Shown in pieces: positions 43,168-52,214 of a stretch of DNA of 64,000 bases; positions within the stretch are counted from its first letter, which is position 1; the number at the start of each line of letters is the position of its first letter. Under the pieces are notes generated by a model, which worked only from the letters and a program-made list of their open reading frames with translations, was not told the origin of the DNA and did not search any database. Where the stretch lies: NCBI GenBank assembly GCA_019358835.1, contig JAHHIH010000001.1, positions 124,001 to 188,000 of the forward strand, in the 5' to 3' direction. This DNA is from Tildeniella torsiva UHER 1998/13D. GTDB taxonomy: Bacteria; Cyanobacteriota; Cyanobacteriia; Phormidesmidales; Phormidesmidaceae. The position numbers and the translations under genes were made by a program.

Positions 43168-44019
43168 ATGGTTACTCAAGCCCCTTCGCGAACTCAGCCC
43201 CGTTCTAACCGAGTTCTTGTGTCCGTTCAGCAGTTTTGGCAAAAACGCGCCCCTGACTTGATTCCGCCCATAATTGGCATCGCCGTGTTTTTGACAGTGT
43301 GGCAGCTGTTCTCGTGGTCGGGGGCCACCCGACTGCCGGGGCCGCTCAGTTTGTGGACTGACACCCGCACCCGTGAGCTATTGCTGTATCCATTCTTTGA
43401 TTTAGGCGGTTTGAATAAGGGGCTGTTTTGGCAAACCCTGGCCAGCCTGGGGCGAGTGGCCCAGGGCTATACCGCTGCCGCTATAGTTGGCATTGCCGCA
43501 GGGGTTTTGGTGGGCACCAGCCCCTGGCTCAATAAGGCTACTTACCCAATCTTTCAGTTTTTGCGCATGGTGGCTCCCCTGGCCTGGGTACCGATCGCCC
43601 TGGTGGCCCTGCAACAAAACCAGCCCGCCGCCATCTTCGTAATTTTCATCACCGCCGTGTGGCCAATTTTGATCAACACCATTGAGGGGGTGCGCCAAAT
43701 TCCTGAAGATTACGACAACGTGGCTAAGGTGCTGCAACTGTCGCGCAAAGACTATTACCTGAATATTTTGTTTCCCTCAGCGCTGCCCTATATTTTTACC
43801 GGGCTGCGGATTGCGATCGGCCTGGCCTGGCTGGCGATTATTGCGGCAGAGATCGTGATGTCAGGGATTGTGGGCATCGGCTTTTTTATCTGGGATGCGT
43901 ACCAGCAGAACTACATCAGCGAAATTATTTTGGCAGTGTTTTACATCGGCTTTGTGGGGCTGCTGCTCGATCGCCTGATTGCCCTATTGCAAATGAAGAT
44001 CGCACCGACACGGAAGTAA
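43168..44019 (+). CDS. NrtB/CmpB-type ABC permease
   Basis: A 283-residue inner-membrane permease with six or so helices (LIPPIIGIAVFLTVWQLFSW at the start, and FIWDAYQQNYISEIILAVFYIGFVG near the end) and the binding-protein-dependent transport motif in the region NVAKVLQLSRKDYYLNILFPSALPYIFTGLR. It makes the membrane channel as a homodimer, energised by the C and D ATPases. Spacing from the A gene is unusually large for an operon. Confidence 0.92.
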   Translation: MVTQAPSRTQPRSNRVLVSVQQFWQKRAPDLIPPIIGIAVFLTVWQLFSWSGATRLPGPLSLWTDTRTRELLLYPFFDLGGLNKGLFWQTLASLGRVAQGYTAAAIVGIAAGVLVGTSPWLNKATYPIFQFLRMVAPLAWVPIALVALQQNQPAAIFVIFITAVWPILINTIEGVRQIPEDYDNVAKVLQLSRKDYYLNILFPSALPYIFTGLRIAIGLAWLAIIAAEIVMSGIVGIGFFIWDAYQQNYISEIILAVFYIGFVGLLLDRLIALLQMKIAPTRK

Positions 44020-44030
44020 GAAAGAAATCT

Positions 44031-44140
44031 GTAGGGTGCATTCGCGGTTCCCAATTCTCTGCTAAATAACTCAATTTATGGGCCGCAATGCACCGTGACT
44101 AGACTCATGCGATGGTGCATTGCTTCGCGAATGCACCTAC
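44031..44140. repeat. Nested palindromic repeat between the B and C genes
   Basis: Outer arms GTAGGGTGCATTCGC (44031-44045) and GCGAATGCACCTAC (44127-44140) pair with one bulge. Inner arms GCAATGCACC (44085-44094) and GGTGCATTGC (44114-44123) pair perfectly. A third small palindrome, GTGGG-TGGTG-CCCAC, follows near 44171-44185. GTAGGGTGCATT...AATGCACC is, from general knowledge, a widespread cyanobacterial dispersed repeat. Confidence 0.85.
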
Positions 44141-44224
44141 GGATAATTCAATTTTCGCAAATTTGGACAGTGGGTGGTGCCCACCCTACACATTCAATCT
44201 CACAACGATCGCGAGGATGGAACT

Positions 44225-46231
44225 ATGAGCTTATTGGTGGCAGTTGACCAAGTGGATAAGGTCTTTTCCCTATCCGACGGTGGTGAATATATTGCCCTCA
44301 AAGGCATTGATCTGACGATTAAAACCGGAGAATTTGTCTCCTTTATTGGCCACTCGGGCTGTGGCAAATCGACCCTTTTAAACATGATCGCGGGGCTATC
44401 GCTGCCTAGCTCGGGAGTACTAACCCTGGAGGGAAAAAAAATTACGGAACCTGGCCCCGATCGCATGGTCGTCTTTCAAAACTATTCCCTGTTGCCCTGG
44501 CGCAGCGTGCGGGAGAACATTGCCCTGGCGGTGAACTCGGTCTATGGCGACCTGCCCAAGGGCGATCGCCGCAGCATTGTCGAAGAGCACATCAACCTCG
44601 TGGGCTTGCAGCAGGCCGCCGACAAAATGCCCGACCAGCTCTCAGGGGGCATGAAGCAGCGGGTGGCGATCGCCCGCGCCCTGGCCATTCGCCCCAAATT
44701 GCTCTTGCTGGATGAACCCTTTGGGGCGCTGGATGCCTTGACGCGGGGAAATTTGCAAACCCAGCTGATGCGCATCTGCGATGAGAACAACGTCACCGCC
44801 GTGATGGTCACCCACGATGTGGATGAGGCGGTGCTGCTGAGCGATCGCATTGTCATGCTCACCAACGGCCCCGGTGCCGAAATCGGCAACATTCTCGATG
44901 TGGATATTCCCCGCCCCCGCCAGCGCATGGAGGTGGTCGAGCACCCCAGCTACTACAGCCTGCGCAGCGAAATTATCTATTTCCTCAACCAGCAAAAGCG
45001 GATTAAGAAGCTGCGGGCCAGAAAAACTACAGCGGTGGCTCGCCACGGCCTAGAGAAGGTGAATCTGGAGCTGGGCTTTGTGCCGCTGACCGCCTGTGCC
45101 CCGGTGGCGATCGCTAAGGAAAAAGGCTTCTTTGCCAAACACGGCCTCGATGAAGTCAACCTGGTGCGCGAAACCAGCTGGCGCGGCATTGTCGATGGCA
45201 TCGCCGGGGGCTATTTGGATGCCGCCCAAATGCCCTCGGGTATGCCCCTGTGGTTTTCGCTAGGCGGCCACAACAATCGTCCCCTGCCGGTGGTCTCGGC
45301 GCTGACCATGACCCGCAACGGCAACGCCATTACCCTGGCCCGCCGCTTTTACGACCAGGGGGTTCACAGCCTCGATAGCTTCCGCGCCATGCTGCACCGC
45401 ACCCCCGACACCCAGCGCCGCATGGGCATGGTGCACCCCTCGTCGATGCACAACCTGCTGCTGCGCTACTGGCTGGCGGCGGGCGGCATCGACCCCGACA
45501 AGGATCTGGCTTTACAAACCATTCCCCCCGCCCAGATGGTGGTGGATTTGAAAAACAATGCGATCGACGGCTTCTGCGTCGGCGAACCCTGGAACCTGCG
45601 CGCCGCCATGGATGAGGTGGGCTTCACCATCGCCACCGATCGCGAAATCTACGACGGCCACCCCGGCAAAGTGCTCGGCGTGCGCGAAGACTGGGCCGTC
45701 GCCTACCCCAACACCCACATCGCCCTCACCAAGGCCCTGCTCGATGCCTGCCGCTACTGCGCCGACCCCGAAAACGAGCCAGAGATTCGCCAGATTCTCT
45801 CCCAGCGAGCCTATCTGGGCACCCCCATCGACTACATCCATCTGGGCAACCCTACCACCAAGGTCTGCACCCTCGACAAGCCCATGCGCGAGTACGCCCA
45901 CCACCTGTTCTTCGGCGACGGTGCGAATCGGCCCAGCCGCACCGAACCCCTTTGGCACATGGCCCAGCTCGCCCGCTGGGGCGACGTGCCCTTCCCCCGA
46001 AACTGGCTCGAAATTCTGGAACGTATCGTACGGGTCGATGTCTACAGCACCGCCGCCCGCGAACTGGGCCTGCTCGACACCAAGTTTACCCGAGGCCACA
46101 TCCACCTATTCGACGGCACCGACTTCGACGCCGAAGACCCGATCGGCTACCTCAACGGCCTCGCCATCAAGCGCGACATCACCATCGCCGAGGTGGTGCT
46201 GGATGGGCGAATGGCAGCCTTGGCGGCGTAG
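44225..46231 (+). CDS. NrtC-type ATPase fused to a substrate-binding domain
   Basis: The 668-residue product has an ABC ATPase in the first ~260 residues (Walker A GHSGCGKSTLL, signature LSGGMKQRVAIA, Walker [14 protein letters not shown]). It is joined to a C-terminal NrtA-like domain of ~380 residues (LGFVPLTACAPVAIAKEKGFF, then NNAIDGFCVGEPWNLRAAMDE). In NrtC this cytoplasmic domain senses substrate and nitrogen status and inhibits transport. The ATG at 44225 has a GAGGATGG site upstream. The fusion supports the nrtABCD/cmpABCD assignment. Confidence 0.94.
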   Translation: MSLLVAVDQVDKVFSLSDGGEYIALKGIDLTIKTGEFVSFIGHSGCGKSTLLNMIAGLSLPSSGVLTLEGKKITEPGPDRMVVFQNYSLLPWRSVRENIALAVNSVYGDLPKGDRRSIVEEHINLVGLQQAADKMPDQLSGGMKQRVAIARALAIRPKLLLLDEPFGALDALTRGNLQTQLMRICDENNVTAVMVTHDVDEAVLLSDRIVMLTNGPGAEIGNILDVDIPRPRQRMEVVEHPSYYSLRSEIIYFLNQQKRIKKLRARKTTAVARHGLEKVNLELGFVPLTACAPVAIAKEKGFFAKHGLDEVNLVRETSWRGIVDGIAGGYLDAAQMPSGMPLWFSLGGHNNRPLPVVSALTMTRNGNAITLARRFYDQGVHSLDSFRAMLHRTPDTQRRMGMVHPSSMHNLLLRYWLAAGGIDPDKDLALQTIPPAQMVVDLKNNAIDGFCVGEPWNLRAAMDEVGFTIATDREIYDGHPGKVLGVREDWAVAYPNTHIALTKALLDACRYCADPENEPEIRQILSQRAYLGTPIDYIHLGNPTTKVCTLDKPMREYAHHLFFGDGANRPSRTEPLWHMAQLARWGDVPFPRNWLEILERIVRVDVYSTAARELGLLDTKFTRGHIHLFDGTDFDAEDPIGYLNGLAIKRDITIAEVVLDGRMAALAA

Positions 46232-46242
46232 GGAGTAAGGGG

Positions 46243-46305
46243 TAGGGGGTAGGGGGTAGGGGGTAGGGGGTAGGGGGTAGGGGGTAGGGGGTAGGGGGTA
46301 GGGGG
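46243..46305. repeat. Heptamer tandem repeat TAGGGGG, nine copies
   Basis: Nine exact 7 bp units TAGGGGG start 12 bp after the C-gene stop; the next unit mutates to TGG. The G-rich strand lies in the transcribed direction, so the RNA could form G-quadruplex-like structures and influence termination between the C and D genes. Copy number is likely to vary between strains. Confidence 0.92.
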
Positions 46306-46493
46306 TGGATGGATGAAGCTTATTTCTCCATTCATCCAAGCCAGAGCTTGGAACTTCTTATCCAAGTCGGGGTTTGAAACTCCAAAGTTTAGTGCCCACA
46401 ACATCTCCATTGGCAGAACAGAGGTTTAAACCGATGATCGGCCAGTCCTTTCCGTTGGGTCCAGGGCGGCGGAACGGTCCTGGTCGAGGGGGT

Positions 46494-46518
46494 CTGGGGA
46501 CAATCGAAATGTCCCCAG
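46494..46518 (+). terminator. 9 bp hairpin in the C-D gap
   Basis: CTGGGGACA pairs perfectly with TGTCCCCAG around ATCGAAA. It lies about 120 bp upstream of the D start, with no T-tract. It may be a stability or attenuation element; the type is uncertain. Confidence 0.5.
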
Positions 46519-46640
46519 CAGTACATCCGGCTTCCCAACCCCCATCCTCGTCAGCCATGCAACTTACGTCCTAGGCAATCACTTCCTCAATAATCAACAG
46601 CTCAACGCTTAGAACATCTCAATCTTCAAGGAGTATCCCC

Positions 46641-47504
46641 ATGCAGCCCACCCCTCTCAATCTCAAGTCCCGCCGCCCCGCCCATCTCGAATTGGTAGAA
46701 TCCCCAACCTCCCCCGACCAAGGCTTCCTAGTTTTCGATCGCGTCTCTAAAAGCTACCCCACCGCCAAAGGCGTATTCCCCGTCCTCGAAAACGTCAACC
46801 TGACCATCCAGCAGGGCGAATTCGTCTGCTTCATCGGCCACTCCGGCTGCGGCAAATCGACCCTGCTCAGCCTGGTCTCTGGCTTTCAGCAGGCCACAGG
46901 CGGTTCCGTCACCCTCGACGGCCAACCCATCCTCAAACCCGGCCCCGATCGCATGGTCGTCTTCCAAAACTACGCCCTGCTCCCCTGGCGCACCGTCTTT
47001 GAAAACGTCTACCTGGCGGTGAAAACGGTATGGCCCCACAAACCCGAGGCCCAAAAACGCGCGATCGTGCGCGACCACCTCGCCATGGTGGGGCTCACCG
47101 AAGCCGCCGACAAGCGCCCCGACCAGATCTCCGGCGGTATGCGCCAGCGGGTCTCCATCGCCCGCGCCCTGGCCATTCGCCCCGAAGTGCTAATTCTCGA
47201 CGAACCCTTTGGGGCCCTCGATGCGATCACCAAAGAAGAACTCCAGGAGGAACTGCTGAAGATCTGGAACGACCACCGCTGCACCGTGCTGATGATCACC
47301 CACGACATCGACGAGGCCCTGTTTTTGGCCGATCGCCTGGTGATGATGACCAACGGCCCCGCCGCCACCATCGGCGAGGTGATGGAGATCCCCTTTGAGC
47401 GGCCCCGCGATCGCGACCAAATTATGGAAGACCCGCAATACTACCAGCTGCGCAACCACGCCCTCGACTTCCTCTACAACCGCTTTGCCCACGACGCAGG
47501 GTAG
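46641..47504 (+). CDS. NrtD-type ABC ATPase
   Basis: A 287-residue ATPase without a binding-protein domain, forming a heterodimer with the fused C subunit. It has Walker A GHSGCGKSTLL, Q loop VVFQNYALLPW, signature ISGGMRQRVSIA and Walker [13 protein letters not shown]. The segment LMITHDIDEALFLADRLVMMTNGPAATIGEVMEIPF is typical of NrtD. The preceding 409 bp gap holds the TAGGGGG array and a hairpin, so expression relative to the C subunit may be tuned. Confidence 0.93.
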   Translation: MQPTPLNLKSRRPAHLELVESPTSPDQGFLVFDRVSKSYPTAKGVFPVLENVNLTIQQGEFVCFIGHSGCGKSTLLSLVSGFQQATGGSVTLDGQPILKPGPDRMVVFQNYALLPWRTVFENVYLAVKTVWPHKPEAQKRAIVRDHLAMVGLTEAADKRPDQISGGMRQRVSIARALAIRPEVLILDEPFGALDAITKEELQEELLKIWNDHRCTVLMITHDIDEALFLADRLVMMTNGPAATIGEVMEIPFERPRDRDQIMEDPQYYQLRNHALDFLYNRFAHDAG

Positions 47505-47529
47505 GAGAAGTCCAGGCGTTTTGCAGCTG

Positions 47530-47994
47530 CTACTGGGAACCTTGAGTCGGCCCAGCCCTAACCGCGACGGGCTGGGCGGGCTTGACCAGGTATTTAGGCG
47601 ACTCACCATAGCCCTGCCGGTAGTAAAACCGATGGGCCTGCTCCCGGCGGCTGTGGCAGTGCACCTCAATGCGATCGCACCCCCGCGCCCAAGCCAGCTC
47701 ACTGGCCGCTTTTTCCAGCGCCGTCCCCACCCCCTGACCCCGAGCCTTGGGGTCAACGCAAAAATAGCTGATGCGGCAAAAGTCCCCCTCCAAAGCCAGC
47801 TGCGGAATAAAGTGCAGCGAGATTAACCCAAGGACGGCCTCCTCCTCCACGGCGACCAGCAGTGCCGCATCGGCATGGGTGAGCTGCCGCTGAAGGCTTT
47901 CGGTAACAAACTCGGGGGTGACGGGGTAGTCGAGGGCGGTTAGTAGAGCTGCGATCGCCACGCTGTCTGTCACCTCACCGGGTCTAATCTGCAT
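47530..47994 (-). CDS. GNAT-family N-acetyltransferase
   Basis: A 154-residue acetyl-CoA-dependent acetyltransferase. The A motif is VDPKARGQGVGTALEKAASELA, and CDRIEVHCHSRREQAHRFYYRQGY is the C-terminal motif. The substrate is unknown. It is convergent with the D ATPase gene, with only 25 bp between stops. It lies downstream of the CysR-like regulator on the same strand, so it may be in the sulfur locus transcript. Confidence 0.88.
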   Translation of the reverse strand: MQIRPGEVTDSVAIAALLTALDYPVTPEFVTESLQRQLTHADAALLVAVEEEAVLGLISLHFIPQLALEGDFCRISYFCVDPKARGQGVGTALEKAASELAWARGCDRIEVHCHSRREQAHRFYYRQGYGESPKYLVKPAQPVAVRAGPTQGSQ

Positions 47995-48024
47995 AGGCGA
48001 TTAAGTCCAGCGCAACGCAAGGAT

Positions 48025-48825
48025 TTACTTGAGAGGCCACCACGACACCTTATCGCGGGTGGCCCCGTACACTTCCTTTAGCCCCTCGGGGTCAACCACC
48101 TGCACCTGGTCATTGGCCGACTCGGCAGTTTTGCTGCTCTTGATATAGCCCGCCTTCGTCAGCCCCTTTAAAACCTGCTCAACAGTGCGGTGGTTGAGCT
48201 GGCAGGCGCGGGCGATGAGATCGATGGGTAAGTCAAAACAGTAGCTGGGGTTGCTACCTTGGCTCGGCTGACTGCCCAGGCTGCGCTCTTGGTAGATCAG
48301 CGCCCGCAGCAGCGCCGCCACCGCCTGGGGGGGGTAGGTGCTGCAATTGAGCAGGTGATACTGAAACTTTTCGCGCAGCTCAAATAAAAGCGAGTAGCGA
48401 TCGCGAAAGGTTTCATTCTGGTCGTACAGCGATTGCACCACCGCCATCGGCACTTTAATCACGTCGGTGGTTTTGTAGGCCTCCACCAGGCTAGGAAACG
48501 CCCGCACCACCGGCCCAAACCCCACCGGCAAATTGCGCATGCCAAAACAGGCCCCCGGATAGGTCATGGCAATCACCCGGTCGAGGGGAGTGCTGCGCAT
48601 GATCACCGGGCCACCGTCTACCACCACGTAAAGGTGTTCTAACCAGGTCTGCGGGCGAAAAGCCGTATACACCGGACGGTTAGAGTACAGCTTTTCCACG
48701 ACCAAGACACTGGGGTCTAACCCGTTGAGCAAGTCTTTGCCCTCCAGACCCTGAAACAGAAAACTCTTCGTGGTCAGGGTTGCGACGGCATCAGTCGCCG
48801 CAACCAGGCCTTTTTGCCTTGCCAT
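48025..48825 (-). CDS. Crp/Fnr-family regulator, CysR-like
   Basis: A 266-residue regulator with an N-terminal cyclic-nucleotide-type barrel (LYVVVDGGPVIMRS...PGACFGMRNLPVG) and a C-terminal winged HTH (LPIDLIARACQLNHRTVEQVLKGLTKAGYI, about 200-230). CysR of Synechococcus, a Crp-like activator of sulfate uptake genes, lies in its sulfate permease region in the same way. Here it is on the same strand as the NIL gene, cysW, cysT and sbpA. The assignment rests on position and family. Confidence 0.8.
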   Translation of the reverse strand: MARQKGLVAATDAVATLTTKSFLFQGLEGKDLLNGLDPSVLVVEKLYSNRPVYTAFRPQTWLEHLYVVVDGGPVIMRSTPLDRVIAMTYPGACFGMRNLPVGFGPVVRAFPSLVEAYKTTDVIKVPMAVVQSLYDQNETFRDRYSLLFELREKFQYHLLNCSTYPPQAVAALLRALIYQERSLGSQPSQGSNPSYCFDLPIDLIARACQLNHRTVEQVLKGLTKAGYIKSSKTAESANDQVQVVDPEGLKEVYGATRDKVSWWPLK

Positions 48826-49005
48826 ACTGCACTACAGGTTCGTTACCCCGCCATTGTCCCTCGAAAACCACGCTTGCTCAAGAATTTTTGACTTCGATCT
48901 TGAACAAAGTGCAATCGAAATGAACGTTGCAGCTATGGCCTGACGAAACTAACCGTGGCCCGTAGCACGGTGAGCGGCAATTTCCACCATTTACGACAGC
49001 AAACT

Positions 49006-49317
49006 TCAGTAGCCGTCGTCGGCCTCGGTGTTGAACCACAGATCGGCGTCTAGCTCCACCAGATCGAGCAGCGCCTCGTGAATCGTGCCCGCCTGGCCCT
49101 CAATGGCCAAATCAAACCAGCCATCCTCCTGGCCGTTAGTGCCCAGCAGAGCACCAAGAATATTCACCTTCAGCCCGTAGCGGTTAATCAGGTTTGAAAT
49201 CACCGGGTCGGGGTGCCGAGCCTTAGGAATGCGGATTTTGACCTGAGTTTGCACCAGACTTTCCGGTTCCTTGAGGTGCAGCGCCTCAAGACCGTAGTCG
49301 GGAGAGATAGACGCCAT
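49006..49317 (-). CDS. NIL domain protein
   Basis: A 103-residue protein. The core VKIRIPKARHPDPVISNLINRYGLKVNILGALLG is the NIL domain, a small ferredoxin-like ligand-binding fold first described in methionine-uptake ATPases. Free-standing NIL proteins next to cys genes in cyanobacteria suggest a regulatory or sulfur-compound-sensing role. It ends the sbpA-cysT-cysW set, 10 bp after cysW. No membrane or signal sequence. Confidence 0.85.
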   Translation of the reverse strand: MASISPDYGLEALHLKEPESLVQTQVKIRIPKARHPDPVISNLINRYGLKVNILGALLGTNGQEDGWFDLAIEGQAGTIHEALLDLVELDADLWFNTEADDGY

Positions 49318-49327
49318 AACAGACCTC

Positions 49328-50206
49328 CTAGTGACCTTTGCTCTTGATGCCAGCGCTGCGTTCTAGCAGATACTTCAACACCAGTGTGACCACAGCCAAA
49401 CAGGCCAGCAGCAGGGCGGCAGTGTAGGCCCCTTGGCTGTTGTACTGAGTATGAGCCTCTTCAATAAAGAGGGGCAGGGTTTGAGTTTTGCCGACAATGT
49501 TGCCCGAAACCACGGTCACCGCCCCAAACTCACCCATGGTTCGCGCGTTAGTCAAAATTAGGCCGTAGAGCAAACTCCACTTAATCGACGGCAGCGTGAC
49601 CCGCCAAAAGGTCTGCCACTGGGTCGCCCCCAGGGTGGCAGCGGCCTCTTCTTGCTGGGTGCCCGCTTCTTCGAGGGCGGGGAGCACCTCGCGGGCAATA
49701 AAAGGCATGGTGATAAAGATACTGGCCATGACAATGCCCGGCAGCGCAAAGATGATCTTGATGCCGTTGGCATCGAGCAGTGGACCAAACCAGCCCCGGT
49801 TGCCAAACAGCAGCACCAGCATTAGACCTGCAACGACGGGCGAGATCGAGAAAGGTAGGTCGATGATGCTGATTAGCAGCGATCGCCCCGGAAAATTCTT
49901 GTTGGCCAACGACAGCGCCGCACAGAGCCCAAACACCGTGTTCAGCGGCACCGTAATCGCTGCCGTAATCACCGTCAGCTTCACCGCATGCAAAAAGAAC
50001 TTGCTGGTAAACGTGTCGAGCAATCCGGGCAGACCACCCTTAAATGCCTGAACAAACACGTTGAGAGCCGGCACCAGCAAAATTAGCCCCAGGAAGCCAA
50101 AGACAAAGGCCACCAGTAGCCACTTACCCCACTGAAACCCTGAGGTTGCCCCCCGAGGCTTGGGTGCAGTGGCGGCAATGGGTTGCTTGAAAGATGAATC
50201 AGCCAT
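49328..50206 (-). CDS. cysW: Sulfate ABC transporter permease CysW
   Basis: One of the two membrane subunits of the sulfate/thiosulfate importer, 292 residues. The N-terminal ~30 residues are soluble, followed by six helices. Motif GEFGAVTVVSGNIVGKTQTLPLFIEEAHTQYN marks the CysW subtype, and the coupling segment is EEAAATLGATQWQTFWRVTLPSIKW. The start at ATG 50206 (GGGAGG upstream) overlaps the cysT stop by 8 bp, so the two are coupled. Works with CysT, CysA and SbpA. Confidence 0.95.
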   Translation of the reverse strand: MADSSFKQPIAATAPKPRGATSGFQWGKWLLVAFVFGFLGLILLVPALNVFVQAFKGGLPGLLDTFTSKFFLHAVKLTVITAAITVPLNTVFGLCAALSLANKNFPGRSLLISIIDLPFSISPVVAGLMLVLLFGNRGWFGPLLDANGIKIIFALPGIVMASIFITMPFIAREVLPALEEAGTQQEEAAATLGATQWQTFWRVTLPSIKWSLLYGLILTNARTMGEFGAVTVVSGNIVGKTQTLPLFIEEAHTQYNSQGAYTAALLLACLAVVTLVLKYLLERSAGIKSKGH

Positions 50207-51044
50207 AGAAGCGCCTCCCACGGGCCTGAATGAGGTTGATCACCAGCAGTGCCGACAGCGAAATCAGCAGCAGCACCGTGCCAATTACCGTGGCCCCGGC
50301 GTAGTCAAACTGCTCCAAACGCTGAATGATCAGCACTGGCGCAATTAAGTCTTGAAAGGGAATATTGCCCGCAATAATCACCACTGAGCCGTACTCGCCC
50401 ACCGCTCGCGAAAAGCCCATGGCCACGCCCGTGAGAATGGCAGGCATCAGCGGCGGCAAAATTACCCGCAAAAAGGTCTGCCACTGGGAAGCCCCCATAG
50501 ACCAAGCCGCCTCTTCCATTTCCGACTCCATGTCTTGCAGCACCGGCTGCACCGTCCGCACCGAAAAGGGCAGTGCGATGAAGATCATCGCCACCAGAAC
50601 CCCTAGACGGGTGAACGACACTTTAATGCCGAAGGGATCTAGAAAACTGCCAATCAAGCCGTTGGAGCTGTAGATGGTCGACAGGGTTAAACCAGCTACT
50701 GCCGTGGGTAGAGCAAAGGGCAAGTCGATGATGGCATCTAAAAATCGCTTCCCCGGAAACTCGTAGCGCACCAGCACCCAGGCAATAATTAGCCCGGCAA
50801 AGCCGTTGATAATGCTAGCCACCAGCGCCGTAAAAAAGGTGACGTTGTAGGTCGAAATCGCCACCGGATCGGTAGCAATGCGCCAAATCTCTGCCGGGTT
50901 TAGGGTTAGCGCCTTGAGCACGAGCGCCGCCATCGGCAAAAACAAAAACAGGGTCAGATAGAACCAGGTGACCCGCCAAGTCCAGGGGGCGTGGAGAATC
51001 TGGTGCCAGAAACCCGGCGATGAAGACGGTGGAGATGAAGTCAT
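50199..51044 (-). CDS. cysT: Sulfate ABC transporter permease CysT
   Basis: Second membrane subunit of the sulfate importer, 281 residues with about six helices. The family motif is GEYGSVVIIAGNIPFQDLIAPVLIIQRLEQFDY, and the coupling helix is EEAAWSMGASQWQTFLRVILPPLMPAIL. It lies between sbpA and cysW on the same strand. Between sbpA and cysT (51045-51137) is a family A repeat. Confidence 0.95.
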   Translation of the reverse strand: MTSSPPSSSPGFWHQILHAPWTWRVTWFYLTLFLFLPMAALVLKALTLNPAEIWRIATDPVAISTYNVTFFTALVASIINGFAGLIIAWVLVRYEFPGKRFLDAIIDLPFALPTAVAGLTLSTIYSSNGLIGSFLDPFGIKVSFTRLGVLVAMIFIALPFSVRTVQPVLQDMESEMEEAAWSMGASQWQTFLRVILPPLMPAILTGVAMGFSRAVGEYGSVVIIAGNIPFQDLIAPVLIIQRLEQFDYAGATVIGTVLLLISLSALLVINLIQARGRRFYG

Positions 51045-51081
51045 GGGTGCAGAGAAAACGAGTTGATTTGCCCGGATTGAA

Positions 51082-51128
51082 AGTCCCTCCCCCTACCTGC
51101 CCTCCAACGGAGAGAGTTTAGGGGGAGG
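51082..51128. repeat. Family A repeat copy between cysT and sbpA
   Basis: AGTCCCTCCCCCTACCTGCCCTCC...AGAGAGTTTAGGGGGAGGA is a degenerate member of the family seen at 19461 and 30722. It forms an imperfect hairpin between two genes of one transcript and could affect mRNA stability. Confidence 0.7.
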
Positions 51129-51137
51129 ACTCTCTAC

Positions 51138-52214
51138 CTACTTACCGACCTTGGATTGAATCTGGTCAAAGATCGCCCCGTCGGCAAAGAACTTTTTGTC
51201 GATTTCTTCCCAACCGCCCAAGTCAGCCACCGTAAACAGGGTGGTAACTTTGGGGAATTGATCGGCAAATTTCTCACCCACCGACGGATCAGAGGGGCGG
51301 AAGCCCACTTTGGCAAACTCTTCCTGGGCTTCTGGGGTAAACAAAAACTCCACAAAGGCTTCGGCAACGTCCCGTGTGCCGTGCTTGTCCACGTTGGCAT
51401 CGACGACCGCAACGGGGTTATCGATAGAAATATTGACTTCCGGAACTACAAAGGGCAGCTCTTCACCGTTTTGGGCGGCCAGCAGCACCTCGTTTTCGTA
51501 GTTAATCAGCACATCGCCCTGGCCTCGGGTGAAAAACACGTCGGTGGATTCTCGCGCATCTTTGGGCAGCACCGGCACGTTTTGATAGACCTTGGTGACA
51601 AAGTCTAGGGCAGCGGCATCATCGCCACCGGTTTGGGTCTGAAAACCCCAGGCTCCTAAAAAGTTCCACTTGGCACCGCCGGAGGTTTTGGGGTTGGCGG
51701 TCACCACTTGCACATCGTCGCGGGCCAGATCTTCCCAACCTTGAATATTTTTGGGGTTACCCTCCCGGGTGACGAGCGCCGCCACAGACGAGTGCACAAT
51801 GGCGTTGTTGGGAGATTCGCCTTCCCAGCCGGGTTCGATCAGTCCACCCTCTTCAATTTTTTTGGTATCTCCGGCCAGCGCTAGGGCCACAATATCGGCC
51901 TCTAAACCATCTAATACGGCACGGGTTTGAGAACCTGAGCCCCCGTAGCTCTGGTTGAAGGTGACCTCTTGACCGGTTTCGGCCTTCCACTTCTCGGCAA
52001 ATTTAGGAATGATTTGCTCGTAGGCGGCCTGGGTTACAGCATAGGAGACCAGGGTGAGCTCTACAGGGCCAGCGGCGGCGGTGGTCGGTTCGCCCGTGCT
52101 GGCCTCGGGGGTGGAGGTGGTGCTACCGCAGGCGGCTAGGGTGCCCGCTAGCCCCAGGCCAGCCATAAATAAAACTGCCGATCGCCGCGAAATATAGCGT
52201 TGAGGTGATGTCAT
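51138..52214 (-). CDS. sbpA: Sulfate-binding lipoprotein of the sulfate ABC importer
   Basis: A 358-residue periplasmic sulfate-binding protein. It has a signal with lipobox LAACG (about Cys29) after ISRRSAVLF. Family blocks are VELTLVSYAVTQAAYEQIIPKFA, SYGGSGSQTRAVLDGLEADIV and DLARDDVQVVTANPKTSGGAKWNFL. The sulfate-site segment SYGGSGSQTR is present. It is the first gene of the minus-strand sbpA-cysT-cysW-NIL set and is divergent from cysA. Confidence 0.95.
   Translation of the reverse strand: MTSPQRYISRRSAVLFMAGLGLAGTLAACGSTTSTPEASTGEPTTAAAGPVELTLVSYAVTQAAYEQIIPKFAEKWKAETGQEVTFNQSYGGSGSQTRAVLDGLEADIVALALAGDTKKIEEGGLIEPGWEGESPNNAIVHSSVAALVTREGNPKNIQGWEDLARDDVQVVTANPKTSGGAKWNFLGAWGFQTQTGGDDAAALDFVTKVYQNVPVLPKDARESTDVFFTRGQGDVLINYENEVLLAAQNGEELPFVVPEVNISIDNPVAVVDANVDKHGTRDVAEAFVEFLFTPEAQEEFAKVGFRPSDPSVGEKFADQFPKVTTLFTVADLGGWEEIDKKFFADGAIFDQIQSKVGK

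Noticed and set aside
51082-51128. Family A repeat between cysT and sbpA as a dedicated sulfur-regulated element
   Set aside because: Its sequence belongs to a dispersed repeat family present next to unrelated genes, so specific regulation is not supported.
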